Shown: positions 56,523 through 64,000 of the stretch, one piece after another
How positions within the stretch are numbered: the first letter of the stretch is position 1
Layout: every line of letters begins with the position of its first letter
Origin: Linanthus parryae
Lineage: Eukaryota; Streptophyta; Magnoliopsida; Ericales; Polemoniaceae
Assembly: GCA_023055425.1 (NCBI GenBank)
Contig: JALGPY010000003.1
Location: 50,763,891 to 50,827,890, forward strand
Direction: 5' to 3'
Length of the DNA: 64,000 nt
The notes under the pieces: generated by a model
What the model was told of the DNA's origin: nothing
The model's database searches: none
The model's input: only the letters and a program-made list of their open reading frames with translations
Translations under genes and position numbers: made by a program

Positions 56523-59201
56523 ATGAAATGCACAATTAATTGCACAATTTTTTCTTTGAGTTTGGCAAGCCCTATTCAAGCTTCGTTCCTTCTTCACTGG
56601 TTCGCTTCTACTACACCTTGCCGCGAGAACGAGGAACTACGGTTCCTCATCGACCTGATGAAGAAGATGAACCGAGAAGTCGCTACAATTTCGGGTATTC
56701 TTGCTCCTCCTGTTCGTCAGCAATCAGGCACGTTCTCTTCATTTTTGCGCTTGTTTACTTCAAAATCAGTACTATTATCGAAACCCTGCCTCGACCATGA
56801 TTCAGGTCATGCCTCGCAAGCCTTCGATTTGATGCTAAAAAGGAGTCCGTTCCCTTCTATCGATTTCCTCAACATACTCCTCTCTTCACCAGCAAGAAGA
56901 GAACGCCATTCAACTGTCATTTCCATGTTCTCTAAGATAGACCAGTTAGGACCCCGAACCATCACTCCTGATCTCCGCACACTCAACATTGTCATCCACA
57001 GTCTCTGCCATTTGAACCGGCCTGATTTGGGTTTCTCATTGCTGGCCAAAATGCTGAAACTTGGACTTGAACCCAACTCTGAAACCATCACTAGTTTGAT
57101 CACGGGTCTTTCCTTTGACGGTAAGCTTAACGACGCCCTCCACATGTTTGATGAATTGCTTGAGAGAGGTTTACTGCCTGATGACACACTGACTTACAAT
57201 ACTATCATAGAAATATTGTGCAAAATGGGAAACACTGTAACTATTGTCGGAATGCTTAAGAAGCTGGAGACAACAAGCGGGTACGAGGTTTTTGCTGGGA
57301 ATTTGTTCGATTCGATGCTCGAAATGAGGCCTTTGCCTTCGATCATTCAATTCAATCAACTCCTTGCCTCACTTGCAAGAACAAAGCACTATTCTACTGT
57401 CATTGCTTTGTTCTCTATGATGGACCAGTTAGGACCCCAAACACTCGCTCCCGATCTTCATACATTGAACATAGTCATCGACATTTTCTGCCACTTGAAT
57501 CATGCTGATTTGGGTTTCTCATTGTTAGCCAAAATGCTGAAACTCGGACTTAAACCTAACTATGAGACCACCGCTAGTTTGATCACGGGGCTGTTCTTCG
57601 ATGGTAAGCCTACCGACGCCCTCCAGATGTTCGGTGAATTGCTTGAGAGAGGTCTGTCCGATGACTCGGTGAGTTACAATACTCTCATAGAAAGATTGTG
57701 TAAAATGGGAAACACTGCAACTGTCGTCCAGATGCTTAAGAAGCTGGAGGCAACATGCGAACACAAGGTCTTTGCTTGGGTTCTGTTCGATTCGATGCTT
57801 GAAATGAGGCCATTGCCTTCAATCTTGGAGTTCAATCAACTATTTGCTTCACTTGCAAGAACAAAACACTATGCATCTGTCATTTCTCTGTTTTCCCGAA
57901 TGCAACAGTTAGGAACCCAAATCATTAAACCTAATGTCCGTACACTAAACATTGTCATCAACGGCCTCTGCAAGGAGGGGATGGTGGAGGAGGCTTTTAA
58001 AGTAATTGATGCGATGACCAATCGTGGTATTTCACCTGATGTTATCACTTACAACATCTTAATCCAGGGGTACTGTAAGAGTAGAAGGATCGATGAAGCT
58101 ATTGCACTCTTTAAGGAAATGCCTAAAAAACGACTGCTTCCTGATACTGTCACTTACAGTAGTCTCATTAGTGGCTTTTGTAAAGCAGGAAGAATAGGAG
58201 ATGCCATTTTGCTTCTTGATGAGATGAAATCGCAAGACCAAGTTCCAAATCTAAGGACGTATAAAATACTATTTGACGCCTTATGCAAGAATCAACAGCT
58301 TGACCAGGTGTTAGCGTTGTTCAATAACTTGGAAAACAGTGGAATGGTGCTTGATATTGCTATTTACCGTGTGATGCTGGATTGCATGTTGAAAAGTGGA
58401 CAGCTCATTGAGGCTATGAAAATCTTCACTAACCTTTTCTCCAAAGGATTGAGACCCGATTGCCACATGTACAATACTGTGATCAATGGACTTTGTGAAG
58501 AACAACTAATTGAAAAGGCATGGGAAGTATTTCAAATTCTTCTGGCTGAGGGTTGTGTTCCTAACGTTGTTACTTACAATATGATGATCAAAGGGTACAG
58601 TAAGAGTGGAAGGATGGATGAAGCTATGGCACTCTTTAAGGAAATGCCTCGGAAACAACTGAATCCAGATGTTATCACCTACAATACTCTTATTGGTGGC
58701 TTCTGCAAAGCAGGAAGGCTAAAAGATGCCTTTCGGTTTTTTGATGAGATGAACGCTGAAGGCCAGATCCCCAATCATACTACTTATTCCACATTATTGC
58801 AAGGCTTGTGTAGGAGCAAACAGCTTGATGTTGCACTAGCATTATTCAAGAAGCTCGAGAACCTTGGACCAGTGCTTGATATTGTTCTATACAATGTCAT
58901 GCTTAATGGGATGTGCGAAGGTGGAAAACTTACTTGTGCTATAGAACTCTTCCTGGACCTCCGTGCCAAAGGATTGAAACCCAGCGTCTATTCATACAAT
59001 ATCATGATGAAGGGTCTTTGTAAAGAAAGACTAGTTGATGAGGCATATGAGCTTCTCCAGAAAATGGAGGAAGAAGGTTTACTCCCCAACTATTATTCTT
59101 ATAACACAGTTGCTCAAAGCTATCTGAAAAATAATGAGACGCTGAAGGCATCAAGAGTTCTTGACATCATGAAATGTAGAGGAATCTCAGCTTATCCATA
59201 G
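56523..59201 (+). CDS. P-class pentatricopeptide repeat protein, Rf-like
   Basis: A single-exon frame of 892 residues, intact. From about residue 100 to the end it is made of 35-residue PPR units (pattern VTYNxLIxGxCKxGRxxDAxxLFxEM), for example VITYNILIQGYCKSRRIDEA (507-526). There is no E, E+ or DYW tail, so it is P-class; the unit style resembles the restorer-of-fertility-like (RFL) clade, whose members bind organelle, usually mitochondrial, RNA. The N-terminus could start at Met1, Met46 or Met49; the region near 70-90 (FSSFLRLFTSKSVLLSK) is basic and hydroxylated like a mitochondrial presequence, which favours Met46/Met49 (56658/56667). Residues 101-261 are repeated at 261-421 and partly again from 421, a 160-residue period. 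It is the only clearly intact host-type gene in the window. Confidence 0.92.
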   Translation: MKCTINCTIFSLSLASPIQASFLLHWFASTTPCRENEELRFLIDLMKKMNREVATISGILAPPVRQQSGTFSSFLRLFTSKSVLLSKPCLDHDSGHASQAFDLMLKRSPFPSIDFLNILLSSPARRERHSTVISMFSKIDQLGPRTITPDLRTLNIVIHSLCHLNRPDLGFSLLAKMLKLGLEPNSETITSLITGLSFDGKLNDALHMFDELLERGLLPDDTLTYNTIIEILCKMGNTVTIVGMLKKLETTSGYEVFAGNLFDSMLEMRPLPSIIQFNQLLASLARTKHYSTVIALFSMMDQLGPQTLAPDLHTLNIVIDIFCHLNHADLGFSLLAKMLKLGLKPNYETTASLITGLFFDGKPTDALQMFGELLERGLSDDSVSYNTLIERLCKMGNTATVVQMLKKLEATCEHKVFAWVLFDSMLEMRPLPSILEFNQLFASLARTKHYASVISLFSRMQQLGTQIIKPNVRTLNIVINGLCKEGMVEEAFKVIDAMTNRGISPDVITYNILIQGYCKSRRIDEAIALFKEMPKKRLLPDTVTYSSLISGFCKAGRIGDAILLLDEMKSQDQVPNLRTYKILFDALCKNQQLDQVLALFNNLENSGMVLDIAIYRVMLDCMLKSGQLIEAMKIFTNLFSKGLRPDCHMYNTVINGLCEEQLIEKAWEVFQILLAEGCVPNVVTYNMMIKGYSKSGRMDEAMALFKEMPRKQLNPDVITYNTLIGGFCKAGRLKDAFRFFDEMNAEGQIPNHTTYSTLLQGLCRSKQLDVALALFKKLENLGPVLDIVLYNVMLNGMCEGGKLTCAIELFLDLRAKGLKPSVYSYNIMMKGLCKERLVDEAYELLQKMEEEGLLPNYYSYNTVAQSYLKNNETLKASRVLDIMKCRGISAYP

Positions 59202-61890
59202 ACTCTATAATGCGTGGTGGATTTGTTGGCGGCTGATGGGATAGATGATATTTGCAAGGAGATGCTAAGGAAACACTTGCCTACTACCTAGTTCATGTAA
59301 GCCGCCATTGTATGTATGTTCAGTTTATCTTCATGTCTTTCAAAATCTTATTTAGTGGGTTATTATTGTTGCATGCTTCTAACTACATGGTGGAAATATG
59401 TTACTGGTTTCGGGTTATAACATCTCTAAGTCTCCATTTTAGACTCAAAATAGTCATATTATCTTTGCATTGAATTTGGTGTCCAGGCATTATTCAAGTG
59501 ACACTCGACATTTCAAGCGTAACTATTAGACATCAAGATCAAAGTATGTGAACTGCAACCTGGAGAGCTAGTTCACCTATTCATCTTTTGAAAACACATT
59601 TGCACATCCATTTTTATTATCTGGAAGTTGGAACTGAATCAACATGAGGAAACCTGGAAGCACAAAAATAGAATCTAGAAACCACCAACACATTTTCATC
59701 TAAATGATGTTGTAGCTAGTGTCTTCCAAAAATGTAATTATCATTAAGTCGTTATTTTATTATGCTGTCAAATATAGACGGGGTTTAAAATTTGTGGTTT
59801 CTAGTCATAATGGATGGTCTTTGGCAACTTGTTTCTTTTTGTTTAATTTTTTTCTTCTTTATCAGGCTTTTTTGTTGCATATTTTGCAGAAAACTCGTAA
59901 GTGTTTGTGACTTGTTAGTTGTTACCATGTTAGCATCAGGTTTGACACAACAATGTGCTTCTTGTGGAAGAATAGAAAGAAGAATGTTAGCATATGTATC
60001 GTTCCTGCAGAGTAAGGCCGGACTACTGAAATCAGTGGAAGTGGTTGAAAAAAAACAGAGATTTTCCTTATAAGGTGAAGGTTTTCTTACTGCTAATTCA
60101 GGTTAGCTACAATTTTTAACTTTCAAACCGAGTAGGAGGAGAGAAGAAGAATTGAAAATAACCAGTATGGTGCCACCGTAATTCCTTGGTATAGTCTTTA
60201 ATTGTATACAATCTCAATATTATTGGGCGAATGGGCGTAATATGACTAATAATAAAAGAAAATAAATTTTTGTAATATGCTTGTATCATCTTCTATTTTC
60301 TTGCATATGTTCGCCAATTTGTTTTAGACGCTTTAAACTGGTGACATATGATTCAAATGTTTATTGAGCATAAGTGGTGTTGCGTATAGCTATCAATAGT
60401 AACACGTATTAGGATCCACTATGAGTAGCTATCAATTTACTTTAATAGAAGGAAGAAGCTTTGTCAACTGGAAAGGTAATGTCGTATGACCTCAGAACAT
60501 GCTGAACCCCATGACATTCTAAGGATAAAGAACTGTGAAGTGAAGTGTAACTGAAAAATAGATTTCATAACTATCTCTGAATATTATAGTATATCTTTAG
60601 ATCTTCTATCCCACGTCACGAAGGTATCATGATTTTAAAAAGTCATATGGGGGCACCATACCGGTTGCAATGTTATAGTATTGGCAGCATCTGCCACCCT
60701 TTATCGGGAATCCGAAGGGGGTGGATTTTTTCGCAATGCTTCCAAATACGCAAGACAGCACTTTATAAGCATCTTTTGAGCATATCAAGCATTATTTTAT
60801 GTGCCTTTACTAGTTTCACATCTACTTTCTGGCTTACTCTCATTTTTAAAATTTATCTGATGATTATAATATGAAATATACCACATACTAGAGCACCGTG
60901 TGATTATACGTGCATTTATTGGGATTTTGGCTGATACTATCTGACTTTAATCTATATCCGGAGTGTCTAGGAAAATATTGCCTACATGCTCATGATTTTC
61001 ACTCTAACCGTAGTGTAACCACAGGCACAGATACCTAGAACTGTGCATGATGCTCTTGATTGCCATGACACTTGAGACACCGACACTCAAATCTGCTGAA
61101 GCTTGTCAATGCAGTGAAGATAGAAATTAGAAATTAAGCGCAGAGATCTAGGAATGATTTAAGTAGTTTGTCTTGCAGGTTTCCTGCAACGGATCCAACG
61201 TGAACCAGTTTATTTCTCCAACTTTTGGTCGCTATCAAGGTATTAATGTCTTGTCTCACGACTTGGCCTAGCACGACGGCTTTCTCTTCGGTAAGGCCAA
61301 CACAGGCAGAGTGTACTTTACTTGCACATTATTTGTTGATTTCGTTTTTTTGGACCAACTGATCATATTTCCTCTACCCAAAAGCCTACTAGGGCTGGAT
61401 TAATGTACTGGTTAGGGCTCAAAGATTGAGCCTGCTTTTTTCTAGTCTTATTTTGATAGTTCTAGTGCTGGTCTAGGGTCTAAACTTTGGATTCGACTTG
61501 ATCTCCATTTATCGCTTTATATCCCTTTTTCATTCAATTCTTAATCTTTGAACACAATTCCAAGCTTGTGCAGTTAAGTGATTGGTGTCATATTACTGAA
61601 ATGATTGGATGGAGGTTCTTTTATAATCCTTCTAGATATAGTTCACTGGTCCACGAGCAAGTGATGAAGGAAAACATTATCTTGCAATTCGGAACTGGAC
61701 CCGTGCTCCTGAAGACATACCCTTTGATGGCTGCATTTATTATATCAGAAACTGCAAGAATGTATTTCTGAACATCACACAATCAAATACAGAGACATAC
61801 AGTAGGTAAAATGACAAGTTGTGATAGAAGAATATAAGAAAGATTACTTGATGCCGAATACAGGTTTATCAAATGGCGATGCTTGCCCAC
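59202..61890. other. PPR downstream region, largely unassigned
   Basis: AT-rich. Two short exon-like stretches stand out: about 61175-61320 on the plus strand, reading NQFISPTFGRYQGINVLSHD after an acceptor-like TTGTCTTGCAG, with one stop; and 61568-61771, an open frame with WCHITEMIGWRFFYNPSRY. Neither matches a family I recognise. The rest shows nothing. Confidence 0.3.
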
Positions 61891-62420
61891 GGCTGTAAAC
61901 GAACCGAGCCGAACCAAATATCGGCTGTTTGAGTTTGGTTCTTTTAAAATCAGAACGAACACGAACTCGAACCGAACTGTATATCGGCTGTTTGAGTTTG
62001 TTTGATTAAATTTTATTCGAACTTGATTCGAACACAAGCATGCAATTGAGCCCATTGTCAAGGAAAAAGAATATTATTACGTGTCATTTTTTTTTTTTAT
62101 TATTTTTTTTATGTATTATCGACGACTATTTCCCAATGATATCTTCCAAATATACCACAAAATCATCATATTGTACATCAAAACTAAAATATTTTAAAGT
62201 ACATTCAATTCCAAATTCGGAAGGCTCACTCTTTTACTTATAAAATTACATATAAAATATATGAATGATAATTGTTCATGAACAAACGAGTAAAAGCGTG
62301 TGTTTGTTTGTTTGTTAATCGAACAAAATCTTGTGTTTGGATTTGTTTGTTTTTTTCGTCGAACCGAATACGAACGAGTATTTAGCGAGCCGAACAAGAG
62401 TTGTTCGTGAACGGATTGGT
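61891..62420. mobile_element. MITE-like sequence rich in GAACCGAGC/GTTCG motifs
   Basis: It starts GGCTGTAAACGAACCGAGCC, a form seen at the ends of small plant DNA transposons, and has repeated CGAACACGAAC and TATCGGCTGTTTGAG (twice, 61920-61937 and 61982-61998). The matching right end was not found, so the element is incomplete or its right boundary is missed. Confidence 0.35.
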
Positions 62421-62429
62421 TCATTGATG

Positions 62430-62638
62430 ACTCGGAAGATTTCTGGAGCTGATGGACCCTGGGAATACACAATGGGACACATGTTGGACTCCCCAGACAG
62501 ATTATCATGGAGTGTTAGGAGACGGAGGACACGCCTAGGACACTTTGGTGACACTTCCAATTGCTTCTCTAGGAAAGAAAGCTTTTGTGCAATGACTGAT
62601 GCTGAAGAACAGCAATTTTTATTTGAGCTTATGAAAAA
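62430..62638 (+). pseudogene. Exon-like coding fragment interrupted by Copia
   Basis: The frame reads GADGPWEYTMGHMLDSPDRL, RRRRTRLGHFGDTSNCFSRK and AMTDAEEQQFLFELMKN without a stop, with balanced amino-acid use, until the Copia LTR starts at 62639. The family is not recognised. It may be an exon of a host gene or a captured fragment. Confidence 0.35.
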
Positions 62639-62870
62639 TGTTGGCTGAGAAAGATTAGTGCAACTTGTGAGATTTTCTGTTAAGGACTATTGTATAATTT
62701 ACAGTGTGCTACAGGCACTACTTTGTAATTAGCTCAGTTATTTGGCAGTTTGTTGCATCTATAGTTGAGTTAGAAGTTGATCGTGGTTATAAAACAGACT
62801 ACTGTATAAATATAGTGTACTGTTCATTTCTACTTTATGGAAGAAATATTCTTTTGCAGGTTTTTCTACA
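62639..62870 (+). repeat. Copia 5' LTR (232 bp)
   Basis: TGTTGGCTGAG...TTTTTCTACA, with TATAAATA near 62809 as TATA box. The primer-binding site TGGTATTAGAGC (62871-62882) follows at once, one base off the Met consensus. The small LTR fits Ale/Retrofit-type Copia. Confidence 0.8.
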
Positions 62871-62955
62871 TGGTATTAGAGCTTTGAAGAGGCTTTACTG
62901 CCCCTCCATTTTGATCTCGTATTTCGTTCTCCGGTGACATTTCATCAATTTCGTC

Positions 62956-64000
62956 ATGGCTGAGCTTTCCTCCTGCCTAAGTTCCTCATCTTGAACCTGA
63001 ATTCGTTGGTTCAATCAAGTTAGACTGTTCAAATTACTTGATTTGGCGGGCTCAGATACACACTTTGTTCGCAGCTAATGACATAATCGATCATATGCAG
63101 CAATCACCACCAGCGCCATTAATTCCGGCAGTTAATGGTACTCAGGCGACAAATCCTTTGTAACTGATGGGCAATTTCTTGATCAACATCTGGACACTTG
63201 TTTCATTGCTTACATCTCCACATATGTTCTTCCTCTAGTTCTGCATCTGCAATCTGGAGGGTCTTAGAATAGCAATTTACATCCATGTCTCATTCTCATG
63301 TGCATCAGCTCAAGTCCAAGCTTCTAAACCTCTCTAAAGGTACTCAATCCATGATTGTCTATGGTGACTGATGACTCTGTGGGATAAATTATTGATCAGC
63401 TTCTGCAAGAAAATGAGATAATTCCGGATGAAGATATCGTAAATTTTATTATGCGTGGCTTACCAGAGGAGTATGACATGTTCAAGGCCAGTATTCGTAT
63501 TAGGACTACTCCAATTTCACTTGCTGTGTTTCAGAATTTGCTCCTTACCGAAGAACTTCATGTTTCACCTACTGTTCTTGATATTGCATCATCTAGTGAC
63601 TGCTATGCAAGTGTATCATGCATCTTTTTTCAAGAACAGGTTCAAGAAAAATTAACATAGATCAAGATTCTTTATTTAGCTCAAAGGCTCATAAGTCATT
63701 CACCATAGTTTTACCTCTTCCGGTGCTTCTGATTCAGCTGTTGTGGTGTGTCAAATTTGCAATAGACCTAAACACACTGCTTTAGACAGGTGGTATAGGC
63801 TGAACATTACAAAGCATCAGAGTTAGAAGCTACTCAAACAAACATACTCTTTTGTGTTGCACTTTGTTCAGGGTTCTGGTATGGTTCATGGTCATGCTCC
63901 TGTTTCTGCACCACAATGTGACACTGGCTATAGTCTTGATCCTGCTGGTTCTATTGCAGTTGGTTCTACTGTTTTTGGTCCTGGTTCTGCTGTTGCATTT
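62956..64000 (+). pseudogene. Copia gag, degenerate, cut by the window end
   Basis: ATG at 62956 is followed by shifts; recognisable blocks are IKLDCSNYLIWRAQIHTLFA (near 63018), NFIMRGLPEEYDMFKASIR (near 63439) and a zinc-knuckle piece CQICNRPKHTALD (near 63752). The CCHC lacks its last Cys because of a following substitution. Pol would lie beyond the window. Confidence 0.8.

Overview
The window is plant nuclear DNA, most likely from a eudicot. The evidence is a P-class pentatricopeptide repeat (PPR) gene, tRNA-Met-primed Copia and Gypsy retrotransposons of plant lineages, Sireviruses with an env-like third reading frame, an hAT transposon with a plant-type BED/dimerisation transposase, and tRNA-derived SINEs. 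The species cannot be told from the sequence. Almost all of the window is transposable elements; the one clearly intact host-type gene is the PPR gene at 56523-59201.

Layout. 1-2100 holds a broken minus-strand Copia element cut by the window edge. 2150-2335 is a LINE endonuclease scrap. 2405-8236 is a decayed Sirevirus (Sirevirus-1) missing its integrase. 8233-10110 is a patchwork: an LTR-like piece, a minus-strand LINE 3' end, a possible Helitron end and the polypurine end of a Sirevirus. A second, diverged Sirevirus (Sirevirus-2) starts at about 10111, but its 5' LTR is split by a 24.2 kb Ty3/gypsy element of the Tat lineage (10357-34589, perfect 5-bp target duplication ACTTC). Inside the Tat element sits a third element, a defective minus-strand chromovirus-like Gypsy with 2.9-3.0 kb LTRs (24621-33634, target duplication TCCGA/TCCGG). 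Sirevirus-2 resumes at 34595 and runs to about 41200. Chromovirus fragments and a 2.7 kb LTR follow (41230-46778), then a 99-bp SINE (47239-47337), a 3.87 kb hAT element (48105-51974), unassigned DNA, a LINE RNase H remnant split by a 705-bp hairpin MITE (54940-56515), the PPR gene, mostly unassigned DNA, and the 5' end of a degenerate Copia element (62639 to the window end).

The Tat element is the most interesting object. It has an open gag-protease frame and an open pol frame (RT, two RNase H domains, integrase) in one phase, separated by a single UGA. Downstream come about 17 copies of a 54-bp tandem repeat. On the opposite strand (24109-19938) is a gene-like structure encoding a plant mobile domain (PMD) protein of about 1,285 residues, split by four short GT-AG introns whose removal keeps one frame throughout. 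The same 17-nt polypurine tract lies at both ends of this antisense module. The chromovirus landed about 0.4-0.5 kb upstream of the PMD start.

Insertion order can be read from the nesting and agrees with LTR divergence as I counted it by eye: Sirevirus-2 first, then Tat (about 5 substitutions in 618 bp), then the chromovirus (about 9 substitutions in 2.9 kb, apart from a microsatellite).
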